Shown here: positions 1 to 10,259 of the stretch, in pieces
How the letters are laid out: every line of letters begins with the position of its first letter
How positions within the stretch are numbered: the first letter of the stretch is position 1
Assembly: GCA_940671915.1 (NCBI GenBank)
Contig: CALNVZ010002100.1
Span: forward strand, 6,573,302-6,637,301
Reading direction: 5' to 3'
Length of the DNA stretch: 64,000 bases
Source: Paracentrotus lividus
Taxonomy: Eukaryota; Echinodermata; Echinoidea; Camarodonta; Echinidae
Notes under the pieces: model-generated
The model's input: only the letters and a program-made list of their open reading frames with translations
Told to the model about the DNA's origin: nothing
The model's database searches: none
Program-made: the position numbers and the translations under genes

Positions 1-978
1 GATTTTTGGAAAAATTTGCATATTTTGATGCGTATTGTTGTACAAATATAAGACTTAAGTCCCATGTATTGTATTTTGTGTAGTGCTGTAAAAATGTCGG
101 TTGCTTGCTGTTGTGAATATTGTTAGATTGCTTTAATGGCGCATGTCAGTCAATTTAGAATATTTACGCCAATTTTATCATTATTATTGGGTGTTTAATG
201 GTGTGGAAAATGTTGCAGTAGACTTCTATATCTGAAAACGAATGAAAATCACTGAAATGAATAACTTGAATGAATACGATTTACCATTTTGATAGAGATG
301 GCAAAAAATTAAAATTCAAAACTTCCTTTCCTCATCACATCTAAAGCTATACAAGTTCAAACTGTTCAGAAATTATCTTCAACTTTTTCAGTAAAGACCA
401 AAAAATCTACAGAAAATCTCTATTTCCATGATGTAATAATGAAAATATTGAATGAAACAAATTTAATATCTATAGATCTAGAAGTAGAAGAACACAAAAG
501 CTTTACATATGTTCTAAGTTTATTAGGCTTAGCAACCCTGTCAACCAAGATTTAACAAATGATCATGTCAGAAAAATAATAACCATTGGTGGAAAGTAAT
601 TGAGCGCTTAGCTTCTCAAATTAAATCGGAAATGAAAAGGCATCTACAAGCTCAATTGATCTGAGCCTTTTTAAACAGTGTTTTGAGGATGTTTTCTGTG
701 CCAAAATCAGTAATATACACAATTAACCTCCAAATATTTGTGCACGTTATAATTCTCTGTTATTTTTTCCAGTACATCATTATCGTTATCGCTAGAAAAA
801 TTGTTGTGTAGACGGCATCGAAAAATTACATGCTTTAATACCACTCATACAAAACATGCAGATTACCTGAAAACACCTTGAAAAATTTTCAGTGATTATA
901 TTAAGAATGATCTATATTGCTAGATGTTGTTGAACATGTGTATGAATATTTTAACAATTGTATGTTTTTTCTGTACAG
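1..978. other. No gene seen; probable TRABD upstream intron
   Basis: AT-rich sequence without a convincing exon. The first TRABD exon found starts after an acceptor at 975-978 in phase 1, so at least one upstream coding exon must exist; I could not place it here and it is probably left of the window. Confidence 0.5.
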
Positions 979-1685
979 GAAATGTTGACGACGTAGGTGC
1001 AGTAAATGGAAACCATGAAGTGACAGTTCGAAATGGGTCGAGTAGACCTGTACAAAGCAAGAAGGAAACAGAGGAAGATTACAATGTGGACAACCTGGAT
1101 GCCAGTGATGGGGAAGGTGGTGCACATGAAGGGAGCTATGAGGTGAACAGTGACAAAGAAAGTCAAGGAGATAGCATAAGTGACACCGGAAGCTACTCCC
1201 CCAACACGGCTGACAGAGAAGATGACGATGATACCCTACTGGAGCATGGCACATACCGTAAGATCAACAGTATGGATGGGAGGCGAGCAGAAGGAACGCC
1301 TGGAGCTGGCGGAGACCAGAGAGAAATTCAGAATGATCTCTTGGATCAGATGGGAAACCAGGATCACTGCGATGACAGCGATAGCGAACTTGGTAGCTAT
1401 CATATCAATACAGACAGGGAAGATGATGACGAGGATGGAGGAAGGTACAAGGATAAAGAAGGATTATCAGATGGAGAATATGATCTTAGCAGCAACCAGG
1501 AGTCTGATGTGGAAGAGACTATGGATGAGGTGGAGTTACTGAGGATGAGGGCCTTGTATAGACAGGAACATAAGCCTGAAGAACTTCCAGAGACCGTAAC
1601 TAAGATGACGACTGATCAAGGGGCACAAATATACATTGTTGGGACTGCTCACTTCAGTGAAAATAGCCAGAATGATGTTGCCAAG
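979..1685 (+). CDS. TRABD: TRABD exon a: acidic N-terminal region and GTAH motif
   Basis: The acceptor is a pyrimidine tract ending ctgtacag and the donor is AAG|gtttgt. The exon enters in phase 1 (two bases complete a codon) and leaves in phase 0. It holds repeated acidic clusters such as REDDDD and REDDDEDGG, separated by GSY segments, and ends in the conserved IYIVGTAHFSENS strand of the TraB domain. An upstream Met in the same open frame (924) lies in intron sequence. Confidence 0.88.
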
Positions 1686-3466
1686 GTTTGTGCAATCTTT
1701 GATTTTTAATTATTAACATGTATGTAGGATAAATAAATGTAACATTTATAGAATTCATTAGACCGGTGTGTACGTTCTGCTTTAATCAATATCCGTTTGT
1801 CAGTCCATCCTCCCTGCTTTCTTAGATTTAAGCTTAAATAGATTTGATTATAAATTTGAAGTGATATTCAATCAAAGGTCATACATGGAGGTCACAGAGG
1901 TGATTATCTGGATTCACTAATTATTAAAGGCAGAGGCATAACATAGGAGATGATGCATTAGTCATGTAATTTTTAATTTGAAAAAAATATATATATATGT
2001 ATATATTCTTATCGATGCATGTAGGCCTATTGATTTATTTTGTTTTAAAATTAAAAGTGATGATCCTGCTTCATAATTTTCCTTACTGTTATATTTGCAT
2101 TTAATTATTCACATTTCAGACAATCCATGCTGTGCAGCCTGATGTTGTTTTATTAGAACTCTGTCGGGGACGGCTCTCCATACTAGAACTTGATGAAGAA
2201 ACGCTCCTTGAAGAGGCTAAAAATTTTAACCTTACTAAATTAAGACAATCGATCAAACAGGTAAGTTTCTTCATTTTAAATGAGTTTGATTTATGTTCTC
2301 TTTGTTTCATCCTTTATTGTAAGTCACATATAAGGGTCCTTGCTATTTTATTTTTCTTCTTTTCTGAAAGCGGTAGTACATTTAGCCATATGAAGATAGC
2401 TGTAGATGTTGAGTTATAGATGCAGCTTACCATGTAGAAATATAGAAAATATATGAAACCCAATACACTTCATATTTGTGTACATTGTGCATGTACAAGT
2501 ATGATTTGGGGCTTCTCAAAGGTTGATGAGTCATCTACCACATAAACAGATGTTGTAGCCTAGAATTCACAGACCTTATAATGAAAGATTATAATATTAT
2601 TGGGGAAAAAATAATATCATGATTAAATTGTGCATATGTATTGAGATTAAATCCAGGTTATTTGTACTTTTAAGTTCAAGAATATCTATCATTTCATAAA
2701 GAATTGTTGAAGAAATGTTGAGTTCACCTAAAAAAAGATGCTCCTGTTTTGCCTCGAACTGTAGAGCATTTGGTGATCAAACTGGGAGTGAGACTACATA
2801 CTGGGCATGTATTATAGTGTTAGTGAAATTTATTTATCGGTTATTTAGGAACTGGTGGACATATGGAGTTATTTAAGGAGACAAATTTCTTTGATTTCAT
2901 TCCTTCTGTATACCAGCATATTTCAGGAATACACAAATCCCAGGTCTTACAATGTACATGTGCTCTATTATCCAAGGCTACTTTGAAACTGATTTAGATT
3001 TGACTATGATGTCAATTTGCACAAGTCTAATGGGAAAATGTAGTGTACATATGCGTTATAATTATCAGAACTCTATGAAAATATTTTCATCTTCAATTTT
3101 GTTTTAATACAGTTAGTGCCAATTTTGATTATTTTGCTTACAAGTGTAGCAATATAGGCCCCACTGCTCCAAGTTTATTTAAATACAAGTCACCTACACA
3201 GTATAGTTTGTGAGTAATATTATTTTATTCTGCACCTATCAACTTCTGAAGTTTATTTCATTAACTCTACATGGAATATACATGTATTTGGATTCAAATT
3301 GAATTGAATTGAATTGAATTAAATTGTATTGAAGTGAACTGATAAATAAGAGGGGAAAAAAATCTATCCTTGAAACAAAAATTTTGGTCATTATAAACAT
3401 GTATGATAGATTTTTCTACTTTTGAATTCAATGTCACCTCTCACCACCCCCCCCTCCTCTACTCTC

Positions 3467-3506
<40 letters not shown>

Positions 3507-6500
3507 TGTTTCTCTGACTCTCTCTTAATTGAAATTTAATATTATTTTATATTATTCATTGTTGTTTTTGTAGAGTGGTGTTGTAGGAGGTGTCATGCAA
3601 GCTTTACTCCTCAATCTCTCAGCACATCTAACTAAAGAACTTGGTATGGCACCTGGTGGCGAGTTTCGGAGAGCTGTCAAAGAGGTATTTCAACAGACTG
3701 TTCTGTGATTTACAACTATGTATTCACGATTATAGACCATTGGCTTCATTGTGCTGCCATCTTAGAGGCTGAGGTCATTGCCTTGCAGGCGTTTGTGATC
3801 TGCAGCTGGTGCATATATCTCTGTCAATTCCATTTACGCATATTCCTATATCCTCTGAGGGAGGGCGCTATGAGATTTTGACGTCATATGCATAAGATCT
3901 ATTATTATCAATAGACACTCTCCACAGTGAAGACACCTACATCTACATAAAGTACACCTTGTCTGCTATAATAGTATAAATTCTATATTATTTTGAATTT
4001 TTTTTTACATATGTACATGTATGAATATCGTTTGTAAAGTATTTTCTTAATGCATTTTTATCCACTCTAGATGATAGTAACGGTTCTATGACAACTACTC
4101 CGTGGACACTTACCCCCTTACATCTACCCCCTAACTTAAAAACTAACCCTAACCCTATCTCTTGGGGGTAGTTGTCCTGGGGGAGGAATTATCCATCAAT
4201 TGGGTAGTTGTCTTGATACAAATATTTACCAAAATAGTGAAAAGAAAATGAAATAAGTTATTGATTATGCATTTAATTAATTTATTTATTTAATTTTATG
4301 TTACAGGCTCAGACTGTTCCTGGTTGTAAGGTACATCTTGGTGATCGGCCTATACAGATTACATTAAAGAGAGCAATGGCATCGCTATCACCATGGCAGA
4401 AACTTAGATTAGCATGGTATCTCATCACAAGCAAAGAACCTATCACGTAAGAACAACTGTCTTCTTTGTCTAGTAAATTATTGTGGGTATCTAAAACTAA
4501 GAATAAATGAACTTGACAATGGTATAAAATTCAATGAAAATTAGAAAATACCCTAAAAGTTATCAGGGCCTGAAGTCAAGTTGCGGAATTCAATTTGATC
4601 AATAAAAATGCATTTTGCAACATTTGACTTTTTACTTTTCTCCATATTCTGATATTCTGTGCATTGAAGCATGAAACAGTCATCACAAATATGATATGAA
4701 TAAAAAGGGGAATAATTATCTGTCAAATAGTATGAATATCAGGAATAACTGAAGCATACCTGAAAAGTTATCATGGCCCAAAGTCGATTTGCGGAACTTT
4801 TTGTGAGGGGTTTATACAATGTATATCATATTATAGCATAGTGGGATTAACAGTAGGCCTCAGACCTTTCAAGGGTGATACCCAAATCATTGATAGAAAA
4901 AAATGTTATTCATTATTATTTTTATGTTGCTATGACACAATGACAGGAAGGAAGAGGTGGAGAAGTTCAAGCAGAAAGACCTGTTGGAGGAAATGCTAGG
5001 GGAGATGACGGGGGATTTCCCTGCCCTGAGTAGGGTGTTTGTTAGTGAGAGAGATACGTATCTATCACAGTCACTCAAGGCATGTTCACAGATTCAGCCA
5101 CCAAGTGATGAAGGTAAGAGAATGTCATATATTTTCGTATAGAAGAAAATCTGGCATAGACAAAAGAAAACAGATTAGAAACTTTGTAGTAATACTGCAA
5201 AAGCCAATAATTTCACGTACAGATAATTTCGCAATTTAGGACTAGTTTGGGAAATTCACAAATGGATACTTTCGTGATTTTGTGATGTTTTCATTACTAT
5301 AAATAGCCTCTATATTGAAGTGGAAATTTTTGAGGAAAAGGACACACAAAATTTGCGGAAAGAAAACCATCGCGAAAATATTGACTTATACAGTATTAAA
5401 ATTAATGGATGCTATTACTTTCAAAACATGGTTGCAAACTACATGTACCTATTCCATCTGTTAAGCTCTTTAAAGTTTCTAAATGGGACCTATGGACTTC
5501 ATACATACAAGTATTTTATTGCTATGTTGGCCAATCAACTGATAATACATCCAGCTTTTGTATTGTTTGACGGATGTCATAATACACCGAGTAGGAAGCA
5601 ATTTTTCATTTTTAATTTAAAAGAAAGATAATAAAATGTGCTATAGAGTGTTTATATTTCAATTTTTTTTAAAAATATTTTGTATACTATACTAGAGCAA
5701 ATAGAATGCAATATGATACATTTTCTTCTTCTTCTCGAGTCCTTTCTCCTATTCTTCTGTGATACATGTATCATTCAATATTTACATGTAGTTTCAATTG
5801 TGGATATGAATTGAATTGTGAATATGTATATTACTGTTTTGATTTTGATACAGGATTTACGTATCCAGCTCCTGTAGTTGTAGGTGTTGTTGGCATGGGC
5901 CATGTCAAAGGCATTGTGGACAAATGGGATGAACCAGTTACTAAAGAACAACTCTTAGAAATCACAAGGTAAATGCTTTTGAACTAATTTTATGATTTAT
6001 ATGAAAACAGTGATTTTGGACGGCAACAACCTCTGTCTTTGTCAGGATTTGTCCTGAGAAAGACAGAGGTTGTTGCCGTGGTAATGCTGATGAAGACGAA
6101 TGTTGTTGCCGTCAAGAATTCAAGAAAAAAACACAACAATAAACTAATTGGCTAGAATTAATGCATTAGCTGTTTGTCTTGTATGTTCTTATTCTGGAGC
6201 CAATACATGAAGCTGGGGGCATTTAAAAACATGTATCCTTGAAGATTATCAACCAGGGAGACCTATGGCTTGAGGTCCTATCTAATAGATTTGGTAATAA
6301 AGATAAATGTCTTACCAAAAGCAATTAGTTGTTCTGGAAATAGGTCAACTGAGCAATTATACATCATTTGTCTGCTTTAATACTGTTGGCTTTTGTAGAC
6401 TGTGTAACATATTTATTAGTCATATTCCATTCGTTTGTGAGCTATCTTTCTTTTTTCAAGATTGATAGTAGGACGTCTGTTGAAATGGAGCTTCCGATTG

Positions 6501-8882
6501 TCAATGGTTGGTCTCTTTGCTTGGGGATGCTATAAATTTATTTTTTTTTTTTTGTCTTTGCATATATTACCTCAAAGTCACTGATCTAAATTCTCTATCT
6601 TTGTCCTACAGTATTCAGAGTCCATCGGTAGCAGGACGTCTGTTGAAATGGAGCTTCCGATTGTCAATGGTTGGTCTCTTTGCTTGGGGATGCTATAAAA
6701 TTTTCTGTTCTTGTATTGAATATATCACTTCAAAATCACTTACCCTATGCTATATAAAATTTACTGTTCTTGTATTGAATATATGTGATGCGTCACGTCG
6801 AAATGAGAGACTAGTCGCGATTTTTGAAATCCATTTTATTTGATATTATTGATCCCTGATTCATTGCCTGAATTTGATAAAGAATTATATAAAAAAAAAA
6901 TATAACAGATAAAAAAAGATATCATATTAACCTGAAGTCCGTATAAAACTCGACTGTAAAGAGTAAAATAGAAGTGGAGATATTAGCCTCTGAATGCGAG
7001 GAGAATTGTGCTCTTGGAAATCAAAATCAAGAAGAAAAACGTCTGCGAAGTTTGACTTCCGTTTGACTCCGCGCCAGAAAAATAAGAAACATTTTGTCAC
7101 CGTTGTACTCACGCGAAATGCCTAGCAACCACTTGTTACAAAGTGAAACGATTGACCAATGAGGAGGCTGCATTCAGGTATACAGAAGAACATACTCGTC
7201 CGTCACGCATGATCGAGGCAAGCGCAGCAAGCGGAAACAACGGCGATGTTGTCTAAATAACATTCAATCTTCTCAAAAAAAAAGAAGCTGAATTTGGTTA
7301 GTTGTTTTATATCTTTCGTCAATGAATAAAACGTCATGCTCTTTCTTAATTGTTTAAGAAAAAGTCCGCTCTTTTAAGAAAAGTGTTCACCAATCCTGGC
7401 GCTAAATTAGTTAGAAACAAAACTATTTTAAAACCTTTTGGGGGTTTTATTCCGATGTTTGCGTGCGTTCTTTGAATGTCGAACGCGTATACTTCTACTC
7501 ATAATAAAGCGAGTCATTTTTATCTGAACTCTGTTGGAAATTTTGAACATAATAATGGTCTATAGACTAAATTATTCTTGTACAGGGGCTTATGATAGAG
7601 ATAAGCCTCCAAAAATGTTTTAATAAATATTTGCGCCTCACGAATGTATTTAGAATTTCTCTGATCACGTTTTATGAGTGGCTAGTTAGCTTAAGACAAA
7701 TGAAAATAAAAACGTAAATGATTTGCTCGATCTCGTCTTTTATTGATCAAACTTGTTACCAGTAATAAGAAGATATTAATAATTTTTAGAAATGAATTAT
7801 TTAGAGTAAATCGTATTTTGTTTCGTCCGTGTTTAGTAAAACGCTCTTTCTTAACAGCGTTACTTTGTAAAATAACTGCAGAAGACTTTAACCTAAATCT
7901 TGTATCAGAAGTATTATCACGTCACCTCTTTTGTATGCTCTATGTTTCCCTGATGGAACCAAATTTGTTTATAGGGGTTTTAATTTCCATCAGGACAACA
8001 GATATCGCGGCCTAAAATAAAATGCTGAAATTAACATTCATTTGGATCCAGATAGCTAAGTCAAGCAATAAGTAGCTTTTCCCCACATACCCCCCCCCCC
8101 CCTCGCTATCCGGATGAAACAGCTTTATTCACAGGTTGTGGCATCCACGCAAAATTTCTGAGTGCAGCTAAAGAGAGTTTAGTTCGCTATTCGCTCACAA
8201 AAACGAAACAAAAAGCCAGTTGAAATCAACATCACAGCGACCGTGAACGTCCAATAAACAAAGCATGCGTTGTAAGGGCGGAGCTAAACGGAGAGGGAAA
8301 TGAGCGTGGACGTTCGCTTGTATGTCCGGAAAAAAAAAATTATGACCGAAAAAAAACACTCGCCGAAAAACTGCTTTTTTACCACTTTCCGTTATCATTT
8401 TCACTCATTTTTTTAACAGAGCAAAGATGAAGCATGGTAGAACCAGAAAAAAAAAAAAAAAAATTTCCTCAAAATTTGAGTTTTTTTATTAGTTTGTCGA
8501 TTTACTCGGATCTTTGATCTGCGACTTCTCTCTCATTTCGACAAGACGTTCACATATTACTTCAAAGTCACTTACTTCAATTTCCTATCTCTGTCCCACA
8601 GTATTCCAAGTCCATCAGTAGCAGGACGTCTGTTGAAATGGAGCTTCCGATTGTCAATGGTTGGTCTCCTTGCTTGGAGATGCTGTAAAATTTTCTTTTA
8701 TTGTCTTTGTATAAATTACTTTAAAGTCATTGGTAAAAATTTTCCTATCTTTGTTCCACAGTATTCCAAGTCCATCAGTAGCAGGACGTCTGTTGAAATG
8801 GAGCTTCCGATTGTCAATGGTTGGTCTCTTTGCCTGGGGATGTTACCGGTTTACAAAGTGGACAAACATCTCTCTGTGGTAA
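979..8882 (+). CDS. TRABD: TRABD, TraB-domain protein (5' partial, 7 exons)
   Basis: Exons 979-1685, 2120-2260, 3574-3684, 4307-4446, 4947-5113, 5854-5968 and 8762-8882 join in one frame with GT-AG borders and give 499 visible residues. Residues 1 to about 210 are very acidic, rich in Asp, Glu, Ser and Gly, and probably disordered. The TraB/PrgY domain follows: GTAH at 221-224, a VQPDVVLLELC segment with Glu248 and the RGR after it, a GMAPGGEFR segment, HLGDRP, VSERD, and GMGH at 435-438. The two GxxH motifs plus Glu are the conserved positions of the TraB/TIKI fold, whose TIKI branch contains metalloproteases; activity of TRABD itself is not established. The C-terminus (460-499) has a short hydrophobic helix, and characterised plant relatives (TRB1) sit on the mitochondrial outer membrane. 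The start codon is missing. The terminal exon is tandemly repeated upstream. Family assignment is strong. Confidence 0.9.
1690..2119 (+). other. TRABD intron
   Basis: AT-rich intron with a short (TA)n run near 1990-2005. Nothing else seen. Confidence 0.8.
2120..2260 (+). CDS. TRABD: TRABD exon b: VQPDVVLLELC core
   Basis: Acceptor acatttcag, donor CAG|gtaagt, phase 0 to 0, 47 codons. It encodes the signature segment with VQPDVV and the conserved ELC-R-R, then an amphipathic stretch ending RQSIKQ. Confidence 0.9.
3296..3502. repeat. Microsatellites (GAATT)n and (TC)n in TRABD intron
   Basis: About five GAATT-type units lie at 3296-3330, and a TC dinucleotide run at about 3469-3502 ends roughly 70 bases before the acceptor at 3573. 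The rest of the intron (2261-3573) shows nothing recognisable. Confidence 0.85.
3574..3684 (+). CDS. TRABD: TRABD exon c: GMAPGGEFR segment
   Basis: Acceptor tttttgtag, donor GAG|gtattt, phase 0 to 0, 37 codons. It contains the hydrophobic VMQALLLNLSAHL run and the family block LGMAPGGEFRRAVKE. Confidence 0.9.
4087..4216. mobile_element. Short TIR element (MITE), family also at 43.5 kb
   Basis: The left end reads ATGACAACTACTCC and the right end GGGTAGTTGTCTTGAT, roughly reverse complements. The interior is (ACCCT/AACCCT)-like followed by a GGGGGTAGTTGTCC block. The same ends flank 43543-43725. About 130 bp, non-coding, inside a TRABD intron. Confidence 0.65.
4307..4446 (+). CDS. TRABD: TRABD exon d: HLGDRP segment
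   Basis: Acceptor ttacag, donor CAC|gtaaga, phase 0 to 2. It encodes VHLGDRPIQITLKRAMA followed by a Trp-rich helix. This is the conserved LGDRP block of TraB proteins. Confidence 0.9.
4947..5113 (+). CDS. TRABD: TRABD exon e: EEMLGEM and SERD block
   Basis: Acceptor tgacag, donor GAAG|gtaaga, phase 2 to 1. It encodes KQKDLLEEMLGEMTGDFP and the conserved VSERDTYL, where SERD precedes the last structural helices of the TraB fold. Confidence 0.9.
5114..5853 (+). other. TRABD intron
   Basis: AT-rich. Open frames in this stretch have no recognisable domain. Nothing else seen. Confidence 0.7.
5854..5968 (+). CDS. TRABD: TRABD exon f: GMGHVKGI motif
   Basis: Acceptor gatacag, donor CAAG|gtaaat, phase 1 to 2. 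It encodes PVVVGVVGMGHVKGI, the second GxxH motif of the TraB domain, and a charged segment ending EITR. Confidence 0.9.
6020..6079. repeat. Near-perfect 28-bp stem hairpin in TRABD intron
   Basis: The arms 6020-6047 and 6052-6079 pair with one G-G mismatch around a 4-nt loop (tttg). A further partial copy (GTTGTTGCCGTC) follows at about 6101-6112. Length resembles a pre-miRNA, but the loop is very short. Confidence 0.85.
6466..6536 (+). pseudogene. Terminal-exon copy 1 (decayed)
   Basis: From AGTAGGACGTCTG to GGATGCTATAAA this copies the TRABD last exon. The first bases of the exon and a usable acceptor are missing, and the copy is followed by a T-run instead of the native 3' end. Confidence 0.8.
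6612..6843 (+). pseudogene. Terminal-exon copy 2, splice-competent alternative end
   Basis: A good acceptor (tttgtcctacag) and the correct phase would join exon f to SIQSPSVAGRLLKWSF and read on to a stop ending at 6843. The added tail is long and Cys/Ile-rich, and its last part lies inside the transposon that begins at 6784. A 48-bp stretch around 6690-6785 is itself duplicated. It could be a real alternative terminal exon or a relic. Confidence 0.6.
6784..8554 (-). mobile_element. 1.77-kb TIR transposon inserted in the exon array
   Basis: The ends are inverted: left TGTGATGCGTCACGTCGAAA, right (complemented) TGTGAACGTCTTGTCGAAAT. Both are next to TA. The outer ~500 and ~650 bases match the element at 53660-55437 in opposite orientation, including the C-run near 8090 and the GATATCGCGGCC block. 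The middle (about 7290-7870) is unrelated to that copy. No transposase ORF is seen, so it is non-autonomous. Confidence 0.8.
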
Positions 8883-8893
8883 CACATCCTTAA
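8602..8893 (+). pseudogene. Terminal-exon copy 3
   Basis: The acceptor (ctgtcccacag) and exon body are almost identical to copy 4 up to GLLAW, then Arg-Cys-Cys replaces Gly-Cys-Tyr and reading continues through the next intron unit. In its own frame it runs on across copy 4 to a stop ending at 8893. The spacing from copy 3 to copy 4 is 160 bp. Confidence 0.65.
8762..8882 (+). CDS. TRABD: TRABD terminal exon (copy 4 of a tandem array)
   Basis: Acceptor tttgttccacag; phase 2 entry makes the joining codon AGT. It encodes PSPSVAGRLLKWSFRLSM, then VGLFAWGCYRFTKW, and stops at TAA 8880-8882. Unlike the three upstream copies it has its own 3' sequence and an early stop, so I take it as the ancestral functional end. 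Confidence 0.82.
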
Positions 8894-8975
8894 TCTGGCC
8901 CTCCTTCCTACAGATCAAAGCCAGTCTTATCCTGAAATGCAATAATTGTGGTCTATCAATTCTACAGTGCGTCCC

Positions 8976-8981
8976 AATAAA
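8976..8981 (+). promoter_or_regulatory. Candidate polyadenylation signal AATAAA
   Basis: It lies 94 bases after the TRABD stop and inside the left TIR of the adjacent transposon. It is the first canonical AATAAA downstream of the stop. Confidence 0.4.
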
Positions 8982-9134
8982 AACTATACACTTTTGTAAT
9001 GGCTACAAAATAAACAAATATATGGTTCTTGGGGGAAAGGTTTATAAAGAAAGCTCATATCCTCAACTATCATTATGACAACAAAAAGTCTGAAAATAAT
9101 GTATGCTTCTATGAGCAATGACCACGTTTATCAA

Positions 9135-9465
9135 GGACACAAAAATAAGGCTTTGGAGTAATTCACTATTAATTTATCATCAGCTTATGGGCAACCATAG
9201 GGGTCAAAATGAATAATGGAATAAATCAGGTAATAAAGTCAAAATTAAAACAAAAGTCAGAAAAAAACATCAATATTATGCAGAAATCTAATGGTTAACC
9301 TTTTTGTTTTTGTATTATTGATATTTGTTTTTGACATTTAGTTTATTTTTGTCTTTATTTAGCCGAGTTATGTCATTATTGACTCTGAACGGTATGGTGG
9401 CCCATAAGCAGGTGATAAATGAATAGCAAATTCCTGCGCAGCCTCATTTTTGTGTCCTTTAGAAA
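9135..9465. repeat. Inverted repeat (nested fold-back)
   Basis: About 70 bases at 9135-9205 (from GGACACAAAAATAAGGCT) reappear complemented at 9393-9465 with scattered differences, around a ~190-bp AT-rich spacer. Confidence 0.7.
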
Positions 9466-9532
9466 AGTGGGCATTTCTCGCTGAGGAATGCATTATTTTT
9501 TAATTTTTGGTGTCATAATCTATATATTAAAA

Positions 9533-10215
9533 GCCGAAGCCGAAGGAGAATAAAACGGAGAACTGCCACTGCCCGAAAATGGGAAGTACCGTTCTCACGT
9601 GTTTTGCGGGTTGTGCGCAGCGAGACCCTACACAGCTTCCATGGTATCTGTACTGCATGAACGCATGAAATGTAACTCTTTCCCCCTCTATATTCTTTGG
9701 GTATCGAGGTTTGGTACGAATGTTTGTCGCCATCGTTGTTTTTTTAGTTTCAACACTTTGCTGAACAAATCACTTAACACTAAAAGCAGTGCATCGTGAC
9801 ATTCAGAAGTCATAAAATAGGACCGTTTGGATGCGATCTCGCCATTTTCGATGAAATAGGACAGACGAAAATGTGCCGAAGCCGAAGGAAAACAAAACGG
9901 AGAACGGCCACTGCCCGAAAATGTGTAGTACCGTTCTCACGTGTTGTGCCGGTATTCCGCACCAAGACCGTACACATTTTGATTGTATCTGTACTGCATT
10001 GCATGAACGTATCAAATCTTACTCTTTCTTCTCTATATTCTTTGGGTATCGAGCATTGGAACGAATGTTTGTCGCAATCGTTGCTTTTTTCAGTTTTACC
10101 ACTATGCTCAACAAATCACTTAGGACTCAAAGCAGTGCATCGTGACATTTAGAAGTCATGAAATAGGACTGTTTGGATGTAATCTTGCCATTTTCGATGA
10201 GATAGGATAGACGGA
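9533..10215 (+). repeat. Two-copy tandem repeat, 342-bp period
   Basis: Copy 1 starts at 9533 and copy 2 at 9875, both with GCCGAAGCCGAAGG. They stay alignable to about 10215, with roughly 15 per cent differences by eye. The preceding ATAATCTATATATTAAAAG and following TATAATCTATGGTGTC resemble ends of Helentron-type Helitrons, which often carry internal tandem repeats; that link is inference. The small open frames here are by-products of the repeat. Confidence 0.75.
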
Positions 10216-10259
10216 ATTTCTGCCGGTCGATCGCTATAATCTATGGTGTCTTTAAGAAA

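Noticed and set aside
4140..4165. Telomere-like CCCTAA repeats
   Set aside because: Only about two units, inside a small TIR element.
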